In this document: in pieces, positions 15,413 through 24,286 of the stretch
Position numbering within the stretch: the stretch's first letter is position 1
Layout of the letters: each line of letters starts with the position of its first letter
Assembly: GCA_046497505.1 (NCBI GenBank)
Contig: JAWOFN010000030.1
Coordinates: forward strand, 1 to 40,322
DNA length: 40,322 nucleotides
Origin: JAWOFN01 sp046497505 [NCBI: bacterium]
GTDB lineage: Bacteria; Blakebacterota; Blakebacteria; Blakebacterales
Direction: 5' to 3'
Position numbers and translations under genes: made by a program
Notes under the pieces: model-generated
The model's input: the letters and a program-made list of their open reading frames with translations, nothing else
Told to the model about the DNA's origin: nothing
The model's database searches: none

Positions 15413-17230
15413 ATGCGACTCCAGGCCATCGATTGGACCGTCATCTCCCTCTTCTTCGTGGTGAGCCTGATCGTCGGGCTCTGGGTGACCCGCCGTGCCG
15501 GGAGGAACACCGCCGAGTTCTTCCTCTCGGGACGCAACATGCCGTGGTGGCTCCTGGGCATGTCCATGGTGGCCACCACCTTCAGCACCGACACCCCGAA
15601 CCTGGTCACCGACATCGTCCGGCAGAACGGGGTGGCGGGGAACTGGGTCTGGTGGGCCTTCCTCCTCACGGGCATGCTGACCGTCTTCGTCTACGCCAAG
15701 CTGTGGCGGCGTTCCGGCGTGCTCACCGACGTGGAGTTCTACGAGATCCGCTACAGCGGGGCCCCGGCAGCGTTCCTGAGGGGCTTCCGGGCACTCTACC
15801 TGGGCGTGTTCTTCAACGTCGTGATCATGGCCACCGTCACCCTGGCGGCGATCAAGATCGGGGGCGTCCTCCTGAACCTCTCCCCCCTGGAGGTCATCGG
15901 CATCGCCGGCGGGACCACAGTGCTCTTCAGCATGCTGGGAGGATTGACCGGGGTGCTCCTCACCGACTTCCTCCTCTTCATCACGGCCATGGTCGGATCG
16001 GTGGCCGCGGCGGTGGTGGCGGTGGGACATCCGGACGTGGGGGGCCTATCGGGCCTCTTCGCCCACCCGGAGCTGGCGGGACGGCTCTCCATCCTCCCCG
16101 ACTTCGGCGACCCGCGGCAGCTGGTCCCCCTCCTCGTCATCCCTCTGGCGGTGCAGTGGTGGAGCGTGTGGTATCCCGGGGCGGAACCCGGGGGCGGGGG
16201 CTACATCGCCCAGCGGATGCTGTCAGCCCGGGACGAGTCCCATGCCACAGGCGCCACCCTCTTCTTCAACGCCGCCCACTACGCCCTCCGTCCCTGGCCG
16301 TGGATCCTGGTGGCCCTGGCCTCCCTGGTGGTCTTCCCCACTGTGGAGTCGCTCCAGACCGCCTTCCCCGGTGTCTCTGAGGGCATCCTGGGACACGACC
16401 TCGCCTATTCCGCCATGCTCACCTTCCTTCCCCCCGGTCTCCTGGGACTGGTGGTGGGCTCCCTGGCGGCGGCCTATATGTCGACCATCTCCACCCATCT
16501 GAACTGGGGCTCCTCCTATGTGGTGAACGACTTCTGGAAGCGGTTCGTGGAACCGGATGCGGATGAGCGGAGGCTGGTCCTGGTGGGTCGGGTCACCACG
16601 CTCCTCATCATGTTCCTGGCCTGTGCCCTGGCCCTCTGGCTGCGCAGCGCCCTCCAGGCCTTCCAGATCCTGCTCCAGATCGGAGCGGGGACGGGTCTGC
16701 TCTTCATCCTCCGGTGGTTCTGGTGGCGTATCAACGCCTACGCGGAGCTGGCGGCCATGGTCGTCAGCTTCGTGGTGGCCCTCTACGTGGAGCTCCTCCA
16801 CCCCCGTCTCTTCCCCTTCGTGGTCCTGGAGGCCTGGTTCAAGCTGGTGGCGGGGGTGGGCATCACCACGGCCTCCTGGATGGCGGTGGCGCTGCTGACC
16901 CGTCCCGCCGAGACCGAAACGCTGCGCTCCTTCTATCGCCTGGTACGTCCCGGCGGTCCCGGGTGGCGTCGGGTGGTGCAGCGTGCGAAGGAGGAGGGGG
17001 AGCTGCTGGAGGCCTCACCGGGAGACTGGACCGTACCCCAGGGGATCCTCGCCATGCTGGCCGGGACCCTCTCCGTCTACACCGCCCTCTTCGCCATCGG
17101 CAACTGGATCTACGGTGTGGGGTGGATGGCCCTCCTCATGACCGCGGTATCGGTGACCGCGGGATGGTTCGTGGTCGGGGCATGGGGCAGGGTGGCGGGA
17201 GCGGGGGGCGGCGGCGGGGATGCCTCGTGA
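15413..17230 (+). CDS. Sodium:solute symporter family transporter
   Basis: The 605-residue product has about 13-14 hydrophobic helices. It begins [19 protein letters not shown] and shows the SSS-family features [41 protein letters not shown] and [25 protein letters not shown], which include sodium-site residues in helices 1 and 8. It closes with a short Gly-rich tail. Members drive uptake of sugars, sialic acid, amino acids or vitamins with sodium. The next three genes handle a sugar, so a monosaccharide or amino sugar is the likely cargo (inference). GGAAGGA precedes the ATG. The stop overlaps the next start by 4 bases (GTGA). Confidence 0.92.
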   Translation: MRLQAIDWTVISLFFVVSLIVGLWVTRRAGRNTAEFFLSGRNMPWWLLGMSMVATTFSTDTPNLVTDIVRQNGVAGNWVWWAFLLTGMLTVFVYAKLWRRSGVLTDVEFYEIRYSGAPAAFLRGFRALYLGVFFNVVIMATVTLAAIKIGGVLLNLSPLEVIGIAGGTTVLFSMLGGLTGVLLTDFLLFITAMVGSVAAAVVAVGHPDVGGLSGLFAHPELAGRLSILPDFGDPRQLVPLLVIPLAVQWWSVWYPGAEPGGGGYIAQRMLSARDESHATGATLFFNAAHYALRPWPWILVALASLVVFPTVESLQTAFPGVSEGILGHDLAYSAMLTFLPPGLLGLVVGSLAAAYMSTISTHLNWGSSYVVNDFWKRFVEPDADERRLVLVGRVTTLLIMFLACALALWLRSALQAFQILLQIGAGTGLLFILRWFWWRINAYAELAAMVVSFVVALYVELLHPRLFPFVVLEAWFKLVAGVGITTASWMAVALLTRPAETETLRSFYRLVRPGGPGWRRVVQRAKEEGELLEASPGDWTVPQGILAMLAGTLSVYTALFAIGNWIYGVGWMALLMTAVSVTAGWFVVGAWGRVAGAGGGGGDAS

Positions 17231-18042
17231 CCCGGCTGGCCGTGGTCCTGGCCGCGGGGCGGGGGACCCGCATGCGGGAAACGGTGGGCAAGGTGGACCT
17301 CACCCCCCGCCAGAGGGAGGCCGCCGACCTGGGGCTGAAGGGTCTCGTCCCGGTCGCGGGTCGTCCCTTCCTGGACCACGTACTCTCGGCCGTGGCCGAC
17401 GCGGGGGTCGGGGAGGTGTGCCTGGTCACCGGTCCGGGTGACCATCCCGTGAGGATGCGCTACGAGAAGATGCATCCCCGGCGACTGGATTTCCGGTTCG
17501 CCGTACAGGAAGAGGCCCTGGGGACCGCCCACGCTCTTCTCCAGGCGGAAGAGGTGACCGGTGATCATTCGTTCCTCCTGATGAACGCGGACAACTGGTA
17601 TCCTCCCGGAGCGGTGGAGCGGGTGGGCCGGGTCAGGGGGAGTGCCCTGGCCGGGTTCAGACGAGGAGGTCTCGTGCGCCATGGCAACATGCCTTCGGGG
17701 AGAGTACGGTCGTATGCGCTGGTGGATGCGGACGGTGAGGGGCGGGTGAGGAGGGTGGTGGAGAAGCCGGTTCCCGAGGAGGAGACGAGCCTGGGACCGG
17801 GGGCATGGGTGAGCATGACGCTCTGGAGGTTCCGACCGGTGATCTATGAGGCGTGCCGGATGACAGCACCGTCCGAGCGGGGTGAGCGTGAGCTGCCCGA
17901 CGCGGTACAGATCGCCATCGAGCAGCTCGGCGAGACCTTCCTCGTGGTCCCCTGTCCGGACCTGGGCGTCCTCGATCTCTCCCGGCGGGAGGACATCTCC
18001 TCGGCAGCCGGTCATCTGGAGGGGGGTGAGGTGCTGCTGTGA
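17227..18042 (+). CDS. Sugar-phosphate nucleotidyltransferase
   Basis: The 271-residue product starts with LAVVLAAGRGTRM, the nucleotide-binding loop of the NTP-transferase family, has a lysine in LKGLVPVAGRPFLDHVL, and the metal-binding LMNADNWYP in place of the usual N-G-D. VQEEALGTAHAL corresponds to the base-recognition Q-x-x-x-L-G-T-A motif, and VEKP closes the sugar pocket. It should couple a sugar 1-phosphate to NTP. No left-handed beta-helix follows, so it lacks an acetyltransferase half. GTG at 17227 overlaps the transporter stop and its own stop overlaps the kinase start, strong signs of translational coupling. Which sugar and nucleotide are used is not readable, though the adjacent galactokinase-like enzyme suggests a galactose-type sugar. 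Confidence 0.88.
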   Translation: MTRLAVVLAAGRGTRMRETVGKVDLTPRQREAADLGLKGLVPVAGRPFLDHVLSAVADAGVGEVCLVTGPGDHPVRMRYEKMHPRRLDFRFAVQEEALGTAHALLQAEEVTGDHSFLLMNADNWYPPGAVERVGRVRGSALAGFRRGGLVRHGNMPSGRVRSYALVDADGEGRVRRVVEKPVPEEETSLGPGAWVSMTLWRFRPVIYEACRMTAPSERGERELPDAVQIAIEQLGETFLVVPCPDLGVLDLSRREDISSAAGHLEGGEVLL

Positions 18043-19442
18043 GAGGGGTCCCCCTGGAGCGGTACACTTCGGCCCGGCGCCTGCGTTCCGACCTGACGGG
18101 GAGAGGGCTGGGGAGCGAGTCGGCCCGTGCGCTCTCCGAGCTCTTCGCTCAGTGTGCCGCCCGTGCGCGGGACATGGGGATGGCGGGGGGGCGGAGAGTC
18201 CACGGATGGTATGTCCCGGGCCGCATCGAGGTGCTGGGCAAGCATACCGACTATGCCGGGGGGAGCAGCGTGCTGGCCGCCACCGAGCGGGGCTTCTGCT
18301 TCCTGCTGGCCCCCGGGGGGGGGCCCGCACTCTCCATCCTGGACGCGGGCCGGGAGGAGGCGATCTCGTTCCCCGTCGCACCGGACCTCGAACCGGAGAC
18401 CGAGAACTGGGCCAGCTACCCCATGACCGCGGCCCGGCGGCTCGCCCGGGACTTCGGGCCCGACCTGAGGGGAGGACGCCTGGTGTTCGCCAGCAACCTC
18501 CCCCCCGCGTCGGGCATGAGCAGCTCGAGCGCCTTCATCACCGGCACCGTCCTCACCCTGGCGGACCGGAACGGTCTCACCACCGGTGAGCGGTGGCGGC
18601 GGGTGTTCCCCGACCGGGAGACCGTCGCTGACTATCTGGGAGCCGTGGAGAACGGACGCTCCTTCGGACCGCTGGGCGGCGATACCGGGGTCGGAACCCG
18701 GGGCGGGAGCGAGGATCACACGGCCATGATGTGCGCGGTCCCCGGACGTCTGGTGCGCTATGCCTACGCTCCCGTCCGCCTTGAGGACCGGTTGCCCATG
18801 CCGCCGAAGACCGTGTTCGCCGTGGCTTCCAGCGGAGTGCCCGCCCGGAAGACCGGATCTGCCAGGGAACGCTACAACGAGGCCGCGGACCGCATGGAGA
18901 TGCTGCTGGAGGTCTGGAACCGCTCGGTCGAGGTGGCCGCGCCCCACATCGGAACGGTGCTGGAAGGGGGGTCCCGGTCGGAGGAGCGTCTCCAGGAGGC
19001 CATCACCGACCACGCCCCGGCGGGCATGCAGGCGGTTCTCCGCGATCGGCTGGAGCATTTCCGGGCCGAGCAGACGGAGATCCTGCCCACCGCCTCCACG
19101 GCCCTGCGCGAGGGGGACATGGAGACCTTCGGAAGGACCGTGGAGCGCTCCATGGGCCTGGCGGAGGACCTGCTGGGCAACCAGGTGCCCGAGACGGTCT
19201 GCCTCGCCGAGGAGGCCTATCGGCTGGGTGCCGCCGCCGCTTCCGCCTTCGGTGCGGGATACGGCGGCAGCGTCTGGGCACTGGTGGGAACCGGAGAGGC
19301 CGCCTCGTTCCTGCAGCGGTGGCGTTCCTCCTACGCCGACCGCTTTCCGGAGCGGCTGGCCGGAGCCCGCTTCTTCATCACGGGAGCCGGGCCTCCGGCC
19401 CTGCGTCCGCTCATCGAGGATAGAGAGGGAGCCGTCCCATGA
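18039..19442 (+). CDS. GHMP-family sugar kinase, galactokinase-like
   Basis: The 467-residue product has VPGRIEVLGKHTDYAGG (about residues 57-75), the galactokinase signature that contacts the sugar. The GHMP ATP loop is LPPASGMSSSSAF (about 154-167), and the C-terminal motif is GAGYGGS (about 405). Between them the region GGDTGVGTRGGSEDHTAMM replaces the G-G-G-M-D-Q motif of galactokinases, with the Asp of SEDH as the probable catalytic base. This variant, and a length some 80 residues above galactokinase, suggest another galactose-like substrate such as GalNAc or galacturonate. It would make the sugar 1-phosphate for the preceding nucleotidyltransferase. Start GTG overlaps the upstream stop and the ATGA junction couples it to the next gene. 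Confidence 0.88.
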   Translation: MRGVPLERYTSARRLRSDLTGRGLGSESARALSELFAQCAARARDMGMAGGRRVHGWYVPGRIEVLGKHTDYAGGSSVLAATERGFCFLLAPGGGPALSILDAGREEAISFPVAPDLEPETENWASYPMTAARRLARDFGPDLRGGRLVFASNLPPASGMSSSSAFITGTVLTLADRNGLTTGERWRRVFPDRETVADYLGAVENGRSFGPLGGDTGVGTRGGSEDHTAMMCAVPGRLVRYAYAPVRLEDRLPMPPKTVFAVASSGVPARKTGSARERYNEAADRMEMLLEVWNRSVEVAAPHIGTVLEGGSRSEERLQEAITDHAPAGMQAVLRDRLEHFRAEQTEILPTASTALREGDMETFGRTVERSMGLAEDLLGNQVPETVCLAEEAYRLGAAAASAFGAGYGGSVWALVGTGEAASFLQRWRSSYADRFPERLAGARFFITGAGPPALRPLIEDREGAVP

Positions 19443-20785
19443 AGGAAGGACTCGATCGCCGCTCGTTCATCCGTACCACCGCCGCCGCCGGGCTCGGCCT
19501 GGGGCTCGGCGGGACCCTGGCCGGCTGCTCCGATAGGCCGCTCCCGCCGCCGGAGGGTTTCCAGCCCGACCCCATCGATACGGTGCGGATGGGGTTCGTC
19601 GGGGTGGGACACCAGGGGGCGAGCCACGTCCGGAACTTCCTCGGGATCCCGGGTGTTGAGATCCGTGCCGTCTGCGACATCGTCCAGGAGAAGGCGGAAC
19701 GGATCGCGGAACGGGTGGTGGAGGGGGGACAGCCCCGGCCCGTCCTCTATACCGGGGGGCATGAGGACTTCCGGCGGATGTGCGGTGAGGAAGAACTGGA
19801 CCTGGTCTTCAACGCCACCCCCTGGAAGTGGCATCATCCGGTCTGCAGGGAGGCGATGGAGCAGGGGAAGCACGCGGCCACCGAGATCCCCATGGCCATC
19901 AGCCTCGAGGAGTGCTGGGACTTGGTGGAGACCTCCGAGCGGACCCGCAGGCACTGCGTGCCCATGGAGAACTGCTGCTACGACCGCACCGAACTGATGA
20001 TCCTGAACATGGTGCGGCAGGGACTCTTCGGGGACCTCCTCCACGCCGAGTGCGGATATCTCCACGACCTGAGGGAACTCAAACTCAGCGAATTCTACGA
20101 GGAGGAGTGGAGGATCGAGCACTCAGCGCGCCGCAATGCCGACCTCTATCCCACCCACGGTGTGGGGCCCGTCTCCCAGTGGCTCGACATCAACCGGGGC
20201 AACCGCTACGAACACCTCGTGTCCATGGCCAGTCCCGGGATCGGGCTGAACCGCTACGCCGCCGGGGAATACGGGTCCGGGAGCCCCCGGGCTCAGCGGC
20301 GATACGCCCTGGGTGACGTGGTGAACACGCTCATCAAGACCCATCGCGGCGAGAGCATCCTCCTCACCCACGACACCAACTCACCCCGTCCCTACAGCCG
20401 CAGGATCCTGCTCCAGGGCAGCCGGGGACTCATCCGGAAATACCCTGACCAGCGCATCCACATCGAGGGCAGAAGCCCCGCCCACCGGTGGGAGGAGGCG
20501 GAAGCGTACGTCGAGGAGTTCGAGCATCCCCTGTGGTCGGAGATGAGGGAGCGCAGCAGGGGGGCGGGGCACGGCGGCATGGACTACATCGAGGACTGGC
20601 GTCTCATCAAGTGTCTCAGGGAGGGGCTCCCGATGGACATGGACGTATACGACGGGGCGGCATGGAGTTCCCTCATCGAACTGAGCGAGCGTTCCATCGC
20701 CCGGAGGAGCGCCTCGATGGCGTGTCCCGACTTCACCCGGGGTGCTTGGAGGTCCCGACCGCCCCTGGGTATCGTCCATGCGTGA
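19439..20785 (+). CDS. Gfo/Idh/MocA-family protein, GH109-like (NAD-dependent N-acetylgalactosaminidase type)
   Basis: The 448-residue product has a Tat-like N-terminus (RRSFIRTTAAAGLGLGLGGTLAGC) that also contains a lipobox, so export of a folded, cofactor-loaded protein is expected. The Rossmann motif GFVGVGHQGASHV is followed by VFNATPWKWHHPV, MENCCYDRTELMILNMVRQG, AECGYLHDLRELK and NADLYPTHGVGPVSQWLDINRG. These segments track closely with glycoside hydrolase family 109, in which NAD-assisted oxidation at C3 allows cleavage of alpha-N-acetylgalactosaminides; the Tyr of CCYDRTE and the His of YPTHG correspond to family catalytic-site residues. Other oxidoreductase activities are possible within the fold. 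It is the last gene of the coupled operon, starting in an ATGA overlap. Confidence 0.87.
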   Translation: MKEGLDRRSFIRTTAAAGLGLGLGGTLAGCSDRPLPPPEGFQPDPIDTVRMGFVGVGHQGASHVRNFLGIPGVEIRAVCDIVQEKAERIAERVVEGGQPRPVLYTGGHEDFRRMCGEEELDLVFNATPWKWHHPVCREAMEQGKHAATEIPMAISLEECWDLVETSERTRRHCVPMENCCYDRTELMILNMVRQGLFGDLLHAECGYLHDLRELKLSEFYEEEWRIEHSARRNADLYPTHGVGPVSQWLDINRGNRYEHLVSMASPGIGLNRYAAGEYGSGSPRAQRRYALGDVVNTLIKTHRGESILLTHDTNSPRPYSRRILLQGSRGLIRKYPDQRIHIEGRSPAHRWEEAEAYVEEFEHPLWSEMRERSRGAGHGGMDYIEDWRLIKCLREGLPMDMDVYDGAAWSSLIELSERSIARRSASMACPDFTRGAWRSRPPLGIVHA

Positions 20786-20806
20786 GGACCCGGTTCCTTC
20801 CCGCAT

Positions 20807-20832
20807 ACCCCCCTATGCAGCACCATGGGGGT
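20807..20832 (+). terminator. Bulged hairpin after the sugar operon
   Basis: ACCCCC pairs with GGGGGT and ATG with CAT around a CAGCAC loop, leaving a two-base bulge. It starts 22 bases after the operon's stop codon. There is no T run, so termination is only possible, not shown. Confidence 0.3.
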
Positions 20833-20900
20833 TCCAGGGGAATAAATACGACCTGGATATCGCAAATACAGTTTCGGAGGTGCATCTAGACGTTTTTGGC

Positions 20901-20928
20901 TTGATGTGACTTCGCTTGAGTCTATATT
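20901..20928 (+). promoter_or_regulatory. Sigma-70-type promoter for the small charged protein gene
   Basis: TTGATG (-35, 20901-20906) and TATATT (-10, 20923-20928) are 16 bases apart in a conspicuously AT-rich stretch. The ATG at 20993 lies 65 bases downstream, preceded by AAAGGTGG. Confidence 0.55.
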
Positions 20929-20992
20929 GGGTTCCTGCAGAAGGCCGAAGTGCTTGGAAGCTTACCTGAGTCCATGAAAGGTGGTGTGATGC

Positions 20993-21190
20993 ATGTCCGT
21001 TGATGCGGCAGGCACACCTGAGATCCTGGAGGACGGTTACGGAAGCGCGAAGTACGATTGGCATAAGCCGGAGTGGGCGGACAGGTCACTGGAAGAGAAA
21101 CTGGAAGCGGACCGGCAGCGCGAGGAGGACCTGATGCGCGGCTCCCGCTACCAGCGGATCCGGCGGCTCGTCCTGGAAGAAGGGGTCTGA
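20993..21190 (+). CDS. Small highly charged protein, unknown function
   Basis: The 65-residue product is hydrophilic. It has an N-terminal half ending in GYGSAKYDWHKPEWADRS, then a charged helix (LEEKLEADRQREEDLM) and a basic RGSRYQRIRRLVLEEG tail. No signal peptide, cysteine pair or known fold is visible. I do not recognise the family, but the clear AAAGGTGG ribosome site, the dedicated promoter and the AT-rich leader argue that it is a real gene rather than chance. A second ATG out of frame lies 4 bases upstream. It faces the convergent ZIP transporter gene with only 18 bases between stops. Confidence 0.65.
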   Translation: MSVDAAGTPEILEDGYGSAKYDWHKPEWADRSLEEKLEADRQREEDLMRGSRYQRIRRLVLEEGV

Positions 21191-21208
21191 TCCCCACCCA
21201 TCACGCCC

Positions 21209-22030
21209 TCAGCCGAGGGCGACGTCCAGCAGCATCATGACGGCGAACCCCCCCATGGTCCCCAGCGTCGCGATGTCCGTGCTCCCCTCGGACTGCGAAG
21301 CCGGGATGAGTTCCTCAACCACCACGAAGATCATGGCGCCGGCGGCGAAGGCGAGGGCCCAGGGCAGCATCGTCTGCATCTGGGTTACCGCCAGCGCCCC
21401 GACCACCGCGGCGATCGGCTCCACCACCGCACTCAGCTGGCCGTACCAGAAGCAGCGTCCCACCCCCACACCCTCCCTGCGAAGGGGCAGGGCCACCGCC
21501 ACCCCCTCGGGGAAGTTCTGCAGCCCGATCCCGATGGTCAGGGCGACCGCCCCCGCCAGGGTGGCCCCGCCGGGAAGCCCGAGCTGGGCGGCCGCCGCCG
21601 CGAAGGCGACACCGATGGCCAGTCCCTCCGGGATGTTGTGGAGGGTGATGGCAAGCACCAGCAGGGTGGAGCGTCGCCAGGTGGTCGAGATCCCCTCGGC
21701 CGCGTCGATGGGCGTGAAGGGGTGGAGGTGCGGGAGCAGGGCGTCCGCCAGGCGCAGGAAGACCCCTCCCAGGAGGAAGCCTCCCACCGCCGGGAGCCAT
21801 GCGGGGAAACCGAGGAACTCGGCGTACTCGATGGAGGGGAGGAGGAGTGAGAAGAAGCTGGCCGCGATCATCACCCCCGCGGCGAACCCCAGCATGGCGT
21901 TGAGCAGTCCCTGGGACACGGACCGGGTCGTGAAGACCAGGCCGGCGCCCAGGGCGGTCACGGCCCAGGTGAAGCAGCCGCCCAGCAGCGACTGATACAC
22001 GGGGGTGAGATTGCTGAACCATTCGATCAT
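21209..22030 (-). CDS. ZIP-family divalent metal transporter
   Basis: The 273-residue product has eight hydrophobic helices and the two metal-pathway motifs of the family: [15 protein letters not shown] in helix 4 and [17 protein letters not shown] in helix 5. An acidic VVEELIP follows in helix 6. It resembles bacterial ZupT-type importers of zinc, iron and other divalent ions. The loop between helices 3 and 4 is short with only two histidines (PHLHPF), so a regulatory His-rich loop is reduced. The protein sits in the inner membrane. It is a single gene with the ATG at 22030; no regulator is adjacent. Confidence 0.92.
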   Translation of the reverse strand: MIEWFSNLTPVYQSLLGGCFTWAVTALGAGLVFTTRSVSQGLLNAMLGFAAGVMIAASFFSLLLPSIEYAEFLGFPAWLPAVGGFLLGGVFLRLADALLPHLHPFTPIDAAEGISTTWRRSTLLVLAITLHNIPEGLAIGVAFAAAAAQLGLPGGATLAGAVALTIGIGLQNFPEGVAVALPLRREGVGVGRCFWYGQLSAVVEPIAAVVGALAVTQMQTMLPWALAFAAGAMIFVVVEELIPASQSEGSTDIATLGTMGGFAVMMLLDVALG

Positions 22031-22043
22031 GGCAACAGATTAT

Positions 22044-22285
22044 TAGGTCCACCTCATCCCCGCAACGGTCGATCCTGCCGGGCTCACCCCCGACCCGGAG
22101 ATCGACGGCATCCCCCATGTGATGAATCCGGGCGATCCGCTCCGGCCCGCCATGGAGGTGACCCTGGACGAGGTCATCCAGGACGACCACATCCGGGTCT
22201 TCGACCACGCCGGCACCTTCGTCCGGACCATAGGCGGACACGGTCAGGGGCCCGGGGAGCTCAACGGCGCCGCCACCGTCGCGGT
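22044..22285 (+). pseudogene. Fragment of a six-bladed beta-propeller protein
   Basis: An open frame without its own start encodes DGIPHVMNPGDPLRP and then HIRVFDHAGTFVRTIGGHGQGPGEL (split at 20 residues: HIRVFDHAGTFVRTIGG, HGQGPGEL). The latter is the characteristic repeat of 6-bladed propeller/NHL-type lipoproteins, in which such a blade recurs six times. Only one blade and part of a linker survive here. The fragment is squeezed between the ZIP gene and the 3' end of the nitroreductase gene; the 5' end and at least four blades are gone. It is non-functional by itself and joins the other gene fragments of this window. Confidence 0.55.
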
Positions 22286-22303
22286 CGGTCCCGGAAGGGA
22301 CCG
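22286..22303 (-). terminator. Hairpin directly after the nitroreductase stop codon
   Basis: CGGTCCC-GGAA-GGGACCG is a perfect 7-bp stem with a tetraloop, immediately adjoining the TGA of the nitroreductase gene. There is no T run on the minus strand, so efficiency is doubtful. Confidence 0.45.
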
Positions 22304-22891
22304 TCACTCCCCGTACGTCTTCAGGACCAGTTCCTCCAGGGGACGCTTGGGCACGTGGTGCACCCCCTCCCGGTCCCTCCAGTACCGGATATCCCCTCCC
22401 GGGGCCTGGAGGTCCTCCAGGCGTATCTCCTCGGCCGGTTCTCCCATGCCCAGCGCCAGCAGGATACGCAGATGGCCCGGGATCTCCAGGGCCTCCCGCA
22501 GTCCCGCGACCTCCAGCGATCCGATGATGCAGGTGCCCAGTCCCTTCTCGGCGGCGCCCAGTGCCATGGACCACGCCGCGATCCCGTGATCGCAGCCGAA
22601 GGTGTCCCGGAGCGTGGTGTCTCCCAGGATGATGACCCAGGCGGCCGGACGTTCCCCCTCGGGAGGTCCCTCCCACTCCTCCAGGTAGCCGGCCCAGGCG
22701 GTATGGGGGAAGATGGCGGCGTTGGTGGAGGGATCGGTGCTCAGGATGAACTTCAGCGGCTGGAGGTTCGAGGCGGAGGCGGAGATCCTGGCCAGGTCCG
22801 CGATCTCACGGAGCGCGGCGAGGGTCACCTCCCGGTCCTGGCGGAACCTCCGGGTGGATCGGGTCTTGAGGATGAGTTCACGAAGCGTCAC
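22304..22891 (-). CDS. Nitroreductase-family FMN oxidoreductase
   Basis: The 195-residue product opens TLRELILKTRSTRRFRQD, the FMN-phosphate-binding R-S-x-R-x-F segment. It continues with SASNLQPLKFIL, the S-x-x-N-x-Q-P flavin motif, and AAEKGLGTCIIGSLE with the later G-x-P-A-E. This is the ordinary layout of small dimeric flavoenzymes that use NAD(P)H to reduce nitro groups, quinones or other electron acceptors; the substrate is not predictable. GTG at 22891 is preferred because GAGGAG lies 9 bases before it; a GTG three codons upstream overlaps that site. It is divergent from the cysteine-desulfurase-like gene. Confidence 0.85.
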   Translation of the reverse strand: MTLRELILKTRSTRRFRQDREVTLAALREIADLARISASASNLQPLKFILSTDPSTNAAIFPHTAWAGYLEEWEGPPEGERPAAWVIILGDTTLRDTFGCDHGIAAWSMALGAAEKGLGTCIIGSLEVAGLREALEIPGHLRILLALGMGEPAEEIRLEDLQAPGGDIRYWRDREGVHHVPKRPLEELVLKTYGE

Positions 22892-23047
22892 GCGGGGCAC
22901 TCCTCGGTAGGGTCCAGGGCGGACTGGCGAGCCACATCCTGCGCTCCTACATTACACGTCCCCATCGCGGACGGCCCGTGTTTTCCCGGCGGCATCCGCC
23001 GGGGGGCGGCCGCCGCGGGACCGTACACCCCGGAAGGAGTTCCCATC

Positions 23048-24286
23048 GTGACCGCATCCGAGGACCTCGACGTCCAGGCGATCAGAGACCGATTCCCCTC
23101 CCTTGCCCGGCTGCACGGGGGGCGACCCGTCGCCTACTTCGACGGGCCCGGCGGCACCCAGGTCCCGCTGGAGGTGGTGGAGGCGGTGACCGACTACCTC
23201 GTCCACCACAACGCCAACGCCCACTGGCCCTTCCCCACGAGCCGGGAGACCGATGAGGTCGTAGCGTCGGGGCGGGGGGCTGTGGCCGACCTCCTCGGTG
23301 CCGCCTCCGAGGAGGTGGTCTTCGGGCCGAACATGACGACCCTCGCCTTCCATCTGGCACGGGCATTGGGGCGCACCATGGACCCCGGGGACGAGATCCT
23401 CGTCACCGAACTCGACCACCACGCCAACGTGGATCCCTGGAGGGACCTGGCGGTAGAGCGGGGGGTGGAGGTCCGGGCCGTACGGATGGACCCGGAAGGA
23501 TGCACCCTGGACTGGGAGGACCTGGAGGCGAAGCTGGGTCCGAAGACCCGGCTGCTGGCCATCGGGGCGGCGAGCAACGCGGTGGGTACCGTCACCGACG
23601 TCGCGAGGGCGGCGGGGATGGCCCACACAGCCGGCGCCCTGGTCTTCGTGGACGCGGTCCACTACACCCCCCACCGGAAGGTGGAGGTGGAGGACCTGGG
23701 ATGCGACTTCCTGGCCTGTTCCCCCTACAAGTTCTACGGGCCCCACCTGGGGGTGCTCTGGGGACGGAGGGAACGGTTCGAGGAGCTCCATGTCTCGAAG
23801 CTGCAGCCGGCCCCGGACAGAGTTCCCGAACGCCTGGAGACCGGCACCGCCCTTCATGAGGGGATCGCAGGGGCGGCGGCGACCGTGGATTTCATCGCCT
23901 CACTGGGGCGGGGCGAGAACAGGGTCGACCGCCTGGAGGACGCATACGGCAGGCTCCACACCCGGGGAGAACGGCTCATCGTGCGGCTCGTAGGCGGCCT
24001 GGAGCAGATCGACGGGGTCACTGTCCACGGTCCCGGGACCGATCACCCGAGGACCCCCACCGCGGCCTTCGCCGTGGGAGCGTGGCCTTCGGAGGAGGTG
24101 AGCGCCCGTCTGGCGGAGGGCGGGGTGTTCACCACCTGCGGTGACTTCTATGCCAGCACGCTGGTGGAGAGGCTGGGCCGCGCGGACAGCGGACTGGTCC
24201 GGGCGGGCTGTGCCTGCTACACGACCGAGGAAGAGGTGGACCGCCTCCTCGAGGGGGTGGCGGACCTGGCGCGTCAGACGGTTTGA
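23048..24286 (+). CDS. Cysteine desulfurase-like class V aminotransferase
   Basis: The 412-residue product has the class V PLP fold: YFDGPGGTQVPLEVVEAV at the N-terminus, TELDHHANVDPW, a cofactor Asp in LVFVDAVHYTPH, and the PLP lysine in ACSPYKFYGPHLGVLWG. GTALHEGIAGAAATVDFI follows, then GVFTTCGDFYA, where a Cys stands near the position of the catalytic cysteine of SufS/IscS-type enzymes. The overall arrangement fits the 'cysteine desulfurase family' subgroup that occurs singly, apart from suf or isc genes. It may mobilise sulfur or cleave another amino-acid substrate. The GTG at 23048 has GGAAGGAG upstream. The last 13 bases overlap the convergent tautomerase gene. Confidence 0.85.
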   Translation: MTASEDLDVQAIRDRFPSLARLHGGRPVAYFDGPGGTQVPLEVVEAVTDYLVHHNANAHWPFPTSRETDEVVASGRGAVADLLGAASEEVVFGPNMTTLAFHLARALGRTMDPGDEILVTELDHHANVDPWRDLAVERGVEVRAVRMDPEGCTLDWEDLEAKLGPKTRLLAIGAASNAVGTVTDVARAAGMAHTAGALVFVDAVHYTPHRKVEVEDLGCDFLACSPYKFYGPHLGVLWGRRERFEELHVSKLQPAPDRVPERLETGTALHEGIAGAAATVDFIASLGRGENRVDRLEDAYGRLHTRGERLIVRLVGGLEQIDGVTVHGPGTDHPRTPTAAFAVGAWPSEEVSARLAEGGVFTTCGDFYASTLVERLGRADSGLVRAGCACYTTEEEVDRLLEGVADLARQTV

